This document shows positions 18,354 through 25,685 of a DNA stretch of 33,807 nucleotides, one piece after another. The translations under genes were made by a program, and so were the position numbers. The stretch spans positions 1 to 33,807 of the forward strand of contig CAMPDW010000018.1 of assembly GCA_946699565.1 (NCBI GenBank). The letters are read 5' to 3'. Position 1 is the first letter of the stretch. Each line of letters starts with the position of its first letter. Below the pieces are notes generated by a model that saw nothing but the letters and a program-made list of their open reading frames with translations, made no database searches and was not told where the DNA came from. The stretch comes from an uncultured Commensalibacter sp. (GTDB taxonomy: Bacteria; Pseudomonadota; Alphaproteobacteria; Acetobacterales; Acetobacteraceae).

Positions 18354-18686
18354 TTATTTTTTATGAGGTTCTTTTGATAACAATGTTTTTTTATCAGGCT
18401 TTCCATTCCACTCATCGGCATCAGCAGGAGTATTCTCTTTTCTTGTAAGATTTGGCCATGATTTAGATAATTCAGCATTGATTTCAATCCATTCAGCTGA
18501 TCGATCATCACTATCTGGAAAAATAGCTTCAGCAGGGCATTCAGGTTCACATACACCACAGTCAATACATTCATCTGGACTAATTACCAGAAAATTTTCA
18601 CCTGCATAAAAACAATCAACAGGACAAACCTCTACACAATCCATATATTTGCAACGGATGCAGTTTTCTGTGACCACATAGGCCAT
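18354..18686 (-). CDS. fdxA: 7Fe ferredoxin, FdxA type
   Basis: Electron carrier of 110 residues with one [3Fe-4S] and one [4Fe-4S] cluster, closely similar to Azotobacter vinelandii FdI along its length. The cysteine patterns are [14 protein letters not shown] and [12 protein letters not shown], followed by AEAIFPDSD and a C-terminal extension with [12 protein letters not shown]. In alphaproteobacteria the usual gene order is helicase, S4-domain RNA-binding protein, fdxA and carD. The helicase and an S4 relic are upstream here in that order. No carD-like gene follows. Its redox partner is not indicated by the sequence. Confidence 0.96.
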   Translation of the reverse strand: MAYVVTENCIRCKYMDCVEVCPVDCFYAGENFLVISPDECIDCGVCEPECPAEAIFPDSDDRSAEWIEINAELSKSWPNLTRKENTPADADEWNGKPDKKTLLSKEPHKK

Positions 18687-18728
18687 TGTTTTCTCCGATT
18701 CATTTCAATTTAAATAAAGGGAAATCCC

Positions 18729-18745
18729 TATATATATATATATAT
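18729..18745. repeat. TA dinucleotide run
   Basis: Eight to nine TA units upstream of fdxA, about 45 bp from its start. May form part of its promoter region and could be length-variable. Confidence 0.7.
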
Positions 18746-18843
18746 TTGATTTTGTAATTACACAAAATATCTTGTTTATATAAAATAGTTATTCTTCGAG
18801 TTACTAACAAGAAATTATTTATTTTTCTTTATTACATCATTTT

Positions 18844-19072
18844 TTATTTTTCAAGAATTTCTTTATACAAAAGTGGATATAATTTCGCAGAAACTTTTTG
18901 AGACTAAAAATTTAAAACTTGAAATACTCGTGTATAATTTTTCCATGGAATAGCTATGATATCATTTTTTTTATAAGTATTGCTGGTTTTACTATTGTTT
19001 TATGATTAATTTTAATCGTTTTATGCTTAATAATTTCTTAGTAAATTGATTTTGTTTTAAAAAGTCAAGCAT
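18844..19072 (-). pseudogene. Relic of an S4-domain (HslR-like) RNA-binding protein
   Basis: Reverse-strand fragments in shifted frames resemble the small S4-domain proteins found between the SUV3-like helicase and fdxA in alphaproteobacteria. The N-terminal part reads MLDFLKQNQFTKKLL then SIKRLKLIIK before stops. In another frame the C-terminal half reads NSKTSNTYKKNDIIAIPWK, then NYTRVFQVLNF, an in-frame TAG, and SQKVSAKLYPLLYKEILEK. This follows the family layout (RL+LN, K.GD+LT.P, RV.+V, then a Pro-ALY-like tail), and the position is exactly where the gene is expected. At least one frameshift and one internal stop rule out a product. Similarity is judged by eye and is weaker than for the DinG relic. 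Confidence 0.6.
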
Positions 19073-19126
19073 GCCAAAGTCAGATATCAATTCTTTAAAA
19101 TATTAAAGCTGTTTGAACATTCATTA

Positions 19127-20377
19127 TTAATTTAGAGTTAAATTTTTTAAAATTATAAAAGGACTATTCTTAATAAAAGATTGTTTTTTTACTATTTTTT
19201 GTTTTTTATTTATGATTTCTTTAGTAATGAGTAAAGGAGTAGGGGGACCGAAAAAATTATCATGTAATTTTTTTTGTTTTCTAAGTGTTAATTTTAAAGA
19301 TTTGAATAATGCTGATAAATTATTTTTTTGATAAGGAATTGGAGAAATTAATTTTTTATGGAAACCAATAGGATTATTTTTTATAGCTTTTTGAAGTTTT
19401 GAGGTTAAATTTTCAGCTATATCTAATCTTATTATTTGTTTTCCTGCAATAAGCCATCCCATTTCTTTTAAAAATTTTTTATTCATTATAGATGTTAAGT
19501 TATATGATACTTGCTGAGGATTTATTAAAGTTGGATTTATAATTTGTTTAGACAATATTAAGAGCATTTGGCGCAGTTGGTAATGTTTATTTTTAAAGAT
19601 CTTTGTATAATAAATTGCGTGTTTACCACAATGAATATTGTGTTTTGCTAATAATCTAACGGTTTGTTTTGATAAATTTATGGGTGTTTGAAAATTGATA
19701 AGACCTCCATTTTCGTATAATTGATGCAAGATCCCTCTTATTTCAGGTGATTTATTAGGATTTTCATAAAGATTAAAAAAATTATCAAAAAGAGAGTGGA
19801 TATAATAGTCAATAAAATTATTTAATTGTTTAATAATAAGATTTTGTAAATTTTTCGGAACAATTTCTTTATTTATCAGAATAGGTTCTGGATGAAAAAA
19901 ATCATTACCCCGCTTGAAATAAGCAATAGATGTATTCTGCCAAAGAATTAATTTTTTTTTATAATCAAAATTAAAGTTTTTAACATCATCATGAATAAGT
20001 TTATGAATTTGATGTGGAATATAATTTCCCATTATTTTTTGTAAATTTTTAAGTAAAAAGATGGCTTCCTCTTTAGAAATAGGATTAAGAATTTCCAGGT
20101 TAAACCCTTTTATTGAGGCAATATGCTGATTCTCAATAATAACTTCTCCACTATTTGTAATGAAGGTATAAAGTTCTTTTTGTTTTTGATTGAAGAGATG
20201 TCGCATAAGATTTGTGTTTCGTTGGTTTACAAATTTTGTAACTAAACTTTCATGCAATGCATCTGATAGTTTATCTTCAATTTCTTTAGTTTGAGCATGC
20301 CAGTAAAGTGAAGATTCAACCCAATCATTTTTGGTTGTTAGAAAAGAACATATACGTATACTGGCTAACTTTTGCAT
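19127..20377 (-). CDS. SUV3-like RNA helicase, C-terminal part (split gene)
   Basis: Open frame of 416 codons continuing the helicase encoded at 20461-21645. It begins in the family's post-helicase region (KLASIRICSFLTTKNDWVES, then the strongly conserved EIEDKLSDALHESLVTKFVNQR) and runs through the poorly conserved, Lys/Asn-rich C-terminal region. The same frame is open upstream to about 20497, reading HIPETWINQQIQQLNYLQSD, but without a start codon, so the ATG at 20377 is only the first available Met. Without the upstream half it has no ATPase motif. It could be made only by reinitiation, slippage or frameshifting; otherwise it is a dead remnant. The lack of further stops over 416 codons suggests the break is recent. 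Confidence 0.8.
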   Translation of the reverse strand: MQKLASIRICSFLTTKNDWVESSLYWHAQTKEIEDKLSDALHESLVTKFVNQRNTNLMRHLFNQKQKELYTFITNSGEVIIENQHIASIKGFNLEILNPISKEEAIFLLKNLQKIMGNYIPHQIHKLIHDDVKNFNFDYKKKLILWQNTSIAYFKRGNDFFHPEPILINKEIVPKNLQNLIIKQLNNFIDYYIHSLFDNFFNLYENPNKSPEIRGILHQLYENGGLINFQTPINLSKQTVRLLAKHNIHCGKHAIYYTKIFKNKHYQLRQMLLILSKQIINPTLINPQQVSYNLTSIMNKKFLKEMGWLIAGKQIIRLDIAENLTSKLQKAIKNNPIGFHKKLISPIPYQKNNLSALFKSLKLTLRKQKKLHDNFFGPPTPLLITKEIINKKQKIVKKQSFIKNSPFIILKNLTLN

Positions 20378-20460
20378 TAAAGTATCAATATCGCTTTGTA
20401 GATAATTAAGTTGTTGTATTTGCTGATTAATCCAAGTTTCTGGAATATGTTTTTTCTTAA

Positions 20461-20500
20461 TTAGAAAAAAAAAGATCTGTTTACAGATACGTGTATGATA
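20461..20500 (-). other. Frameshift junction and T9 run in the SUV3-like helicase gene
   Basis: The N-terminal frame reads CQIPDFKKLEMNII then leaves the family consensus. The other frame reads HTRICKQIFFFLIKKK, which fits, so one base appears to be lost near 20498. Eleven codons downstream the coding strand has nine consecutive T (20473-20465) just before the premature TAA. One extra base there would also rejoin the two frames. Confidence 0.75.
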
Positions 20501-21627
20501 TTCATTTCCAATTTTTTAAAATCAGGAATTTGGCAGCATTCCCATAATAATTTAGTTTTATAAGATGAATTACAAATAGAACGTATTTCCCGATCCTGAA
20601 TAAGAAAGGCAAGTGTTTGTAAATCTGAAGAATATTGACTGGGTATTAATTGTGGAAGCGAGGATGGTGCAGTAAGGCTTGTAAATAATGTCAAGGGATT
20701 TTTAAAATCAAGTTGATGATTTCTCCAATAAATTTGTCTTAAAGGTTTAAAACTATGATTTTCAATAGCTTTGATAATTTTATCGTCTATGATTGGACAG
20801 TTCGCAGTGGTTCCGAATGTTCCATCTTGAAATCCTCGTCCTGCTCGACCAGCTATTTGAGCAATTTCATTTGGATAAAGATTACGGAGTTGTCGTCCAT
20901 CATATTTAAATAAACTTGCAAAAGCTATATGATTTACATCCATATTTAAACCCATGCCAATGGCATCAGTCGCTATTAAATAATCAACCTTTTTATTTTG
21001 GTAAAGCTCCATCTGGGCATTTCGCGTGCGAGGAGAAAGCCTTCCCATAATGATAGCACATCCTCCCTTTTGTCGTTTTATCAACTCAGCAATGGCATAA
21101 ACTTCTTGCATTGAAAAAGCTACAATGGCACTACGAGGTGTTAATTTGGTAAGTTTTGTAAAACCATTATAGATTAATGAAGAAAGTCTGGGTCTAGTTT
21201 CAATTTCAATATTCGGGATAAGTTTTTTTATAATGGGCGCAATAATGTTAGAACCTAAAAAGATAGTTTCATACTGACCACGACAATGAAGTAATCGATG
21301 GGTGAAAATATGACCTCGATCAGGATCAGCACAAAGTTGTATCTCGTCAACAATTATAACGTCAACAGGTAGCTGCACAGGCATTGTCTCTACAGTGCAG
21401 GAAAACCATTTAGCCTGAGGTGGAACAATTTTTTCTTCTCCTGTAATCAATCCAATATATTTCACCCCCTTGATTTTAACCATACGGTCATAATTTTCTT
21501 TGGCTAACAATCTTAAAGGAAATCCAATAATACCGGATGGGTATGCCAAAAGTCGTTCAAGAGCGGTATGAGTTTTACCTGTATTGGTTGGTCCAAGAAT
21601 AGCTTTGATTTGAGAATGAATTGACAT
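20461..21627 (-). CDS. SUV3-like ATP-dependent RNA helicase, N-terminal helicase core (split gene)
   Basis: Superfamily 2 helicase of the mitochondrial/alphaproteobacterial SUV3 type, which unwinds structured RNA for degradation. Motif I is GPTNTGKT. The DEIQLCADPDRGHIFTHRLL block holds motif II with DEIQ in place of DEAD. ATDAIGMGLNM and QIAGRAGRG are motifs V and VI. The two RecA domains are therefore complete by about residue 300, followed by the start of the SUV3 C-terminal region (LLWECCQIPDFKK) before the frame is lost. ATG 21627 is preferred; the frame extends to TTG 21645. Neither has a clear ribosome site. Full family members have 800-900 residues; here the frame stops at about 388. 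The core alone might retain ATPase activity, but this is not established. Confidence 0.85.
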   Translation of the reverse strand: MSIHSQIKAILGPTNTGKTHTALERLLAYPSGIIGFPLRLLAKENYDRMVKIKGVKYIGLITGEEKIVPPQAKWFSCTVETMPVQLPVDVIIVDEIQLCADPDRGHIFTHRLLHCRGQYETIFLGSNIIAPIIKKLIPNIEIETRPRLSSLIYNGFTKLTKLTPRSAIVAFSMQEVYAIAELIKRQKGGCAIIMGRLSPRTRNAQMELYQNKKVDYLIATDAIGMGLNMDVNHIAFASLFKYDGRQLRNLYPNEIAQIAGRAGRGFQDGTFGTTANCPIIDDKIIKAIENHSFKPLRQIYWRNHQLDFKNPLTLFTSLTAPSSLPQLIPSQYSSDLQTLAFLIQDREIRSICNSSYKTKLLWECCQIPDFKKLEMNIIHVSVNRSFFF

Positions 21628-21825
21628 ATTAATTACGAAAGGCAAGGATTGGTTTATATTTAACAGATATAAATGATTTGTGATACATTCAATGGCATAT
21701 ACAATACAATTGTATAGCGTTTTTAGTTTATTTATAGAATAAACGTATTAAAAGTTAATTTTAAAAAGAAGATAAAATTTACCTTCTCCATAATTTTAGA
21801 AAATAATCATTTAAAAAGGTTTTTT

Positions 21826-23190
21826 ATGGATAATAATACAGATACGGAATTAAAAAGGAAGTTAAATAATCGACATATGCAATTAATTGCTATTGGTGGA
21901 TGTATTGGTACCGGTTTGTTTATGGGGGCTGGAAATACGATTTCACTTGCTGGTCCTTCGATTATTTTAATTTACTGTATCATTGGTGCAATTGTTTTTT
22001 TGGTAATGCGTGCTTTAGGTGAGGTTTTATTATCTAATCTTAATTATAAATCTTTCGTGGATTTTGTTGCAGATCTTTTGGGACCTTTTAGTGGATTTGT
22101 GCTTGGATGGTCATATTGGCTATGTTGGGCTGTTATAGGCGTTGCAGATCTTATCGCTATTTCTGGATATACTCAGATCTTTTTTCCAAGTTTGCCATCT
22201 TGGATCCCAGCTTTAGGGTGTATAGCTCTATTTTATATTTTAAACCGTTTAACAGTAAGTATATTTGGTGAAATGGAATTTTGCTTTGCAATTATTAAAA
22301 TACTTGCTATTATTGTTTTAATTCTTGTAGGTGCTTTTTTTATTATAACTTCATTTAAATCACCGTCAGGGGATGTTACATCCCTTACTAATATATGGAA
22401 TCATGGTAATTTATTTCCTAATGGATTTCATGGCTTTTTGGCAGGGTTTCAAAGTGCTACCTTTGCTTTTATCGGTGTTGAACTTATCGGAACGGTAGCA
22501 GCAGAATCAAAAGATCCTGAAAAAAATCTACCAAAAGCCATTAATAATATTCCATTAAGAATTTTAATGTTTTATGTTTTTTCTGTAATGGTGATTATGG
22601 CTGTTATTCCATGGCAAAATATTGATCCTTCCAAAAGTCCATTTATCATGTTGTTTTTATTTGCTGGGTTACCAGCAGCAGCAGCTATTGTATATATAGT
22701 CGTTATAACATCAGCGGCTTCATCAACAAATAGTGGTATATTTTCCAGTAGTCGAATGTTATATGGTTTGGCAATGCTTCATAAGGCACCTGCTTTTTTT
22801 GGAAAATTATCTAAATCTTCTGTCCCTATTAATGGTTTAAGATTTTCATGTTTGTGTTTGATACCAGCTGTTATATTATTAATTTTTAACAATAAAAATA
22901 TTATTGAAATTTTTACTCTGGTTGCATCTGTAGCAACAATTATTTCACTTTTTACTTGGTTATTAATTTTATTAGCTTATATACAATATCGAAAGCAATA
23001 TCCGCAAAAACATCAATTTTCAATTTTTAAATTGCCTGGTGGTTATATGTCGTGCTGGACTTGTATTATTTTTATTTTCTTTACACTTTTGACCTTAACA
23101 CTTCAAATTAATACACGTGTAGCATTGTATATTGGTTTCATTTGGTTTTGTTTAGTTAGTTTTTGTTATATTTTCGTTGTAAAAAAATAA
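21826..23190 (+). CDS. cycA: D-serine/D-alanine/glycine:H+ symporter, CycA-like
   Basis: Amino-acid permease of the APC superfamily, 454 residues and about 12 membrane helices, in the inner membrane. It resembles E. coli CycA closely over its whole length: NRHMQLIAIGGCIGTGLFMG (TM1 substrate site), TISLAGPSIILIYCIIGAI, MRALGEVLLSNLNYKSF, FGEMEFCFAIIKILAI, FIGVELIGTVAAESKDPEKN and SAASSTNSGIFSSSRML. CycA imports glycine, D-alanine and D-serine and is a main entry route for D-cycloserine. It stands alone, with a strong terminator 112 bp after its stop and a MarR gene beyond. Substrate specificity is inferred from overall similarity; other AAT-family specificities remain possible. Confidence 0.88.
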   Translation: MDNNTDTELKRKLNNRHMQLIAIGGCIGTGLFMGAGNTISLAGPSIILIYCIIGAIVFLVMRALGEVLLSNLNYKSFVDFVADLLGPFSGFVLGWSYWLCWAVIGVADLIAISGYTQIFFPSLPSWIPALGCIALFYILNRLTVSIFGEMEFCFAIIKILAIIVLILVGAFFIITSFKSPSGDVTSLTNIWNHGNLFPNGFHGFLAGFQSATFAFIGVELIGTVAAESKDPEKNLPKAINNIPLRILMFYVFSVMVIMAVIPWQNIDPSKSPFIMLFLFAGLPAAAAIVYIVVITSAASSTNSGIFSSSRMLYGLAMLHKAPAFFGKLSKSSVPINGLRFSCLCLIPAVILLIFNNKNIIEIFTLVASVATIISLFTWLLILLAYIQYRKQYPQKHQFSIFKLPGGYMSCWTCIIFIFFTLLTLTLQINTRVALYIGFIWFCLVSFCYIFVVKK

Positions 23191-23301
23191 AAAATCAACC
23201 AGTAATTCGATTATCAAAATAAATTGAATGCTGATTGAGTAAAAAAATTAACTTTTAATTATTACAGAACTGTTCTTATACTTGTATTTCCAATGAATTT
23301 T

Positions 23302-23344
23302 AAATAATAACAAATTAATTAATATTAATTTGTTATTATTTTTT
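23302..23344 (+). terminator. Terminator after cycA
   Basis: Long AT-rich hairpin with 18-bp arms (23302-23319 and 23324-23341, core AACAAATTAAT), a 4-nt loop and an overlapping T-run. Confidence 0.8.
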
Positions 23345-23431
23345 ATCAAGACGGTTGATATTTTTCATCTTAATACTCATTTGTTTAACTGACATAACGT
23401 TAAATGTATGTAATTATTCGAAGGTTTAAAA

Positions 23432-23776
23432 ATGACTACAAAAAAAAATTCTTGTGAGCAACCAATTATGATGCTGCAAAATACCATTACAACAATGGTG
23501 CGTCAGGATAGACCTGACCTTTCGGCACGTCAATTGGCTGTTTTTCTCATTTGTTATTTAAATGATACAGTTCAGACTGTTCGCGGATTGGCAGCTGCTT
23601 TGAAAGTTTCAAAACCAGCCATCACTAGAGCCTTGGATCGTTTAGAAGAATTAAATCTTTTGGGTAGAAAAACTGATCCTATGGATCGTCGTTCTGTTTT
23701 GGTTCAACGTACTGAAGAAGGATATGATTACATTAGAAATATCCAATCTATTATGGATGATGTAGCGAAACAGTAA
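23432..23776 (+). CDS. Small MarR-family winged-helix regulator
   Basis: DNA-binding protein of 114 residues, shorter than usual MarR proteins (about 140-150) but with the whole winged helix: VRGLAAALKVSKPAITRALDRLEELNLLGRK as helix-turn-helix, and the wing TDPMDRRSVLVQRTEEG with the conserved Asp-Arg-Arg. The N-terminal dimerisation helix is short. Start ATG 23432 has AAGG seven nucleotides upstream. The gene has its own terminator and no obvious target cluster; the exported protein downstream is a possible neighbour target. Ligand and operator are unknown. Confidence 0.88.
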   Translation: MTTKKNSCEQPIMMLQNTITTMVRQDRPDLSARQLAVFLICYLNDTVQTVRGLAAALKVSKPAITRALDRLEELNLLGRKTDPMDRRSVLVQRTEEGYDYIRNIQSIMDDVAKQ

Positions 23777-23809
23777 TATTTAATTATTGCGTTTAATATA
23801 AATTTTTAT

Positions 23810-23838
23810 AAAAGCAGTTATTTAAATAATTGCTTTTT
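23810..23838 (+). terminator. Terminator after the MarR gene
   Basis: AAAAGCAGTTATTT (23810-23823) pairs with AAATAATTGCTTTT (23824-23837) with one wobble; short T-run. Confidence 0.75.
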
Positions 23839-23934
23839 ATTATTATTGTTATTAAGTAATAATAATTTAATTTATTATATTTATTTAATTTTATGAACAT
23901 GTTATTTTAAAAAAAACTATTTTTGGGGGAAATA

Positions 23935-24555
23935 ATGAAAAAAAATCATTTACTTTTTGCAGCTGTTTTGATGGGCTCTTCAATGTTGCTCAATCCAGCT
24001 TTTGCTTCAAATACGGATAAACCTGCACAAACTTCGTTAATATCAGAGAAGCCAGTAGCTACTGTACAAATGACATTTCATTCTGCTGATCTTGGTATTG
24101 GTTATACATGGGGTGATGGTATTCTGCATTATAAGGGTCATGTCTATAAATTCAAAATTAAAGGTGGTGATGTTGTTGCTGTAGGATTTTCAAAATCACA
24201 AGCAACAGGTAAAGTTTATCAACTGAAAAAATTATATGATTTTGCAGGTAAATATGCCGCCGCAAGTGGTGAAGCAACTGCAGGTGTCGGTATCGGCACT
24301 GGTAATTTGAAAAATGCGAAAAACGTTATTATTAAATTAGATGCTAGTACTGTCGGTGGAAGATTAGCTGGTGCTCCAGGTGGTGTGGAAATTAAGTTTA
24401 AGGATAAGCGTTTACAAAAAGCTTCTGAAGCAAGTAAAGATAGAGAAAAGGAAATCAATAGACAAAAAGATACGACCTTGACAAAAGCAACCAAAAATAC
24501 TCACATGACTGCTGATGAATTAAATGGTAAACAACTTAGTAAAATTAAAAAATAA
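23935..24555 (+). CDS. Exported protein of unknown function
   Basis: A 206-residue protein with a clear Sec signal peptide (MKKNHLLFAAVLMGSS..., cleavage after NPAFA at about residue 24), so periplasmic or secreted. The mature domain (about 45-160) carries GYTWGDGILHYKGHVYKFKIKGG (split here as GYTWGDGILHY and KGHVYKFKIKGG), VYQLKKLYDFAGKY and EATAGVGIGTGNLKNAKNVI. This resembles uncharacterised exported proteobacterial proteins with a GYTWG-x-G-x-L-x-Y motif and a Gly-rich EATAG loop; I cannot give a reliable family name. The last 45 residues are highly charged and Lys-rich, unlike the compact domain before them. ATG 23935 is chosen for its GGGGGA ribosome site and signal peptide. Terminator follows. 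Function not proposed. Confidence 0.8.
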   Translation: MKKNHLLFAAVLMGSSMLLNPAFASNTDKPAQTSLISEKPVATVQMTFHSADLGIGYTWGDGILHYKGHVYKFKIKGGDVVAVGFSKSQATGKVYQLKKLYDFAGKYAAASGEATAGVGIGTGNLKNAKNVIIKLDASTVGGRLAGAPGGVEIKFKDKRLQKASEASKDREKEINRQKDTTLTKATKNTHMTADELNGKQLSKIKK

Positions 24556-24577
24556 GCTGTTGTAGAAAATAGTTATG

Positions 24578-24613
24578 AAATGGTGACTAAATATTATTAG
24601 TTACCATTTTTTT
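24578..24613 (+). terminator. Terminator overlapping the end of the opposing gene
   Basis: AAATGGTGACTAA (24578-24590) pairs with TTAGTTACCATTT (24597-24609) with one wobble and a 6-nt loop, then T-run to 24613. Its right arm covers the stop codon of the reverse-strand gene. Confidence 0.85.
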
Positions 24614-25635
24614 ATTTGAAAAACTTGTGTTTTATAAATTACAAAAAGCGTCCATAGGATTTGAGGTAAAATCAATAAAAGAAAAGCTATTTCAATATTT
24701 TGCAACGTTACCAATGGAAAAAGATAGAAAATACTACCTCCCCAAATACAAAAGAACCATTCGGTACAAGTAATTAACACAGCAGATATATGACAACGAT
24801 GGGCCATTTGATATAAATGGCTTCGATGTGCTTGAAGAAAATTTTCTTTATTAATAATTCTTCTTATTAATGTAAACGCTACATCATAAATAAAACCAAA
24901 AAGTAAGAAAAACATCAATAATGTTTCATTAGGTAAATGCAGTAATTGAGGATATTCATTGAAACTTAAAGGAATAAGGGCAAAAAAGGCTAATATTAAC
25001 CCGCATGCTTGGCTTCCGACATCTCCCATGAAAATTTCTGCTTTAGGGAAATTAAATGGTAAAAATCCAATAAGGCCGGTTAAAAGAGATAATGAAAATA
25101 TTTTACATTCGAGATAACTGCTATAAAAATAAATAAAAATACAGCAAATAGTTGCAACGCCTGAAACAAGTCCATTCAATCCATCCATGAAATTATAGGC
25201 ATTTGTGATATAGATGATCCAAATAATTGAAAACAGTAAAATATATAAATGGTTTTGGAGAAAAGAAAGAGGTATTATACAGAAACATAAAAATAAAGCT
25301 GCGATAGATTGTATGATCAATTTGTAGAAAGCAGACCATTGTTTTATGTCATCAAGCCATGAAAAAAATGATATGAAAGTTACAGTTAAAAGTAAAGCGA
25401 TTATGGATAAAGAATAATGCTGGTTTAAAAAATAGATACTACTTATACTGCCTGTTAAAAAGGCGGAAACAATACCAACTCCTCCTCCTTTAGGGGTAGG
25501 AATGGTATGTGAGCTTCGTTGATTGGGATTATCCATAATTCCAATTGAAGCGATATATTTTACAATTGTTGCAGATAATATAGTATTAATGATTAACCAT
25601 ATTAATAATAAAATTTGGAAATGAGTAGAATTCAT
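24601..25635 (-). CDS. Polyprenyl-phosphate sugar-1-phosphate transferase (WecA/WbpL type)
   Basis: Membrane enzyme of 344 residues with about ten helices that moves a UDP-sugar phosphate to undecaprenyl phosphate, starting a surface glycan. Family motifs: NPNQRSSHTIPTPKGGGVGIV at the N-terminus (split as NPNQRSSH and TIPTPKGGGVGI), the acidic FSWLDDIKQW, NAYNFMDGLNGLVSG with the catalytic Asp, and FMGDVGSQACG. The C-terminal cytosolic loop reads AHRSHLYQ, as in WbpL-like enzymes, rather than the HIHH type of WecA. It is divergent from the dehydratase gene (50-bp gap), suggesting shared control. MraY is unlikely because that enzyme's muropeptide-binding signatures are absent. Sugar specificity (GlcNAc, or an amino-deoxy sugar made by the neighbours) is inferred. 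Confidence 0.88.
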   Translation of the reverse strand: MNSTHFQILLLIWLIINTILSATIVKYIASIGIMDNPNQRSSHTIPTPKGGGVGIVSAFLTGSISSIYFLNQHYSLSIIALLLTVTFISFFSWLDDIKQWSAFYKLIIQSIAALFLCFCIIPLSFLQNHLYILLFSIIWIIYITNAYNFMDGLNGLVSGVATICCIFIYFYSSYLECKIFSLSLLTGLIGFLPFNFPKAEIFMGDVGSQACGLILAFFALIPLSFNEYPQLLHLPNETLLMFFLLFGFIYDVAFTLIRRIINKENFLQAHRSHLYQMAHRCHISAVLITCTEWFFCIWGGSIFYLFPLVTLQNIEIAFLLLILPQILWTLFVIYKTQVFQIKKW

Positions 25636-25685
25636 CGTTTTGTATTTTTTATAAATCTATTATCTTATGTTCTTTAAATGGAAAA

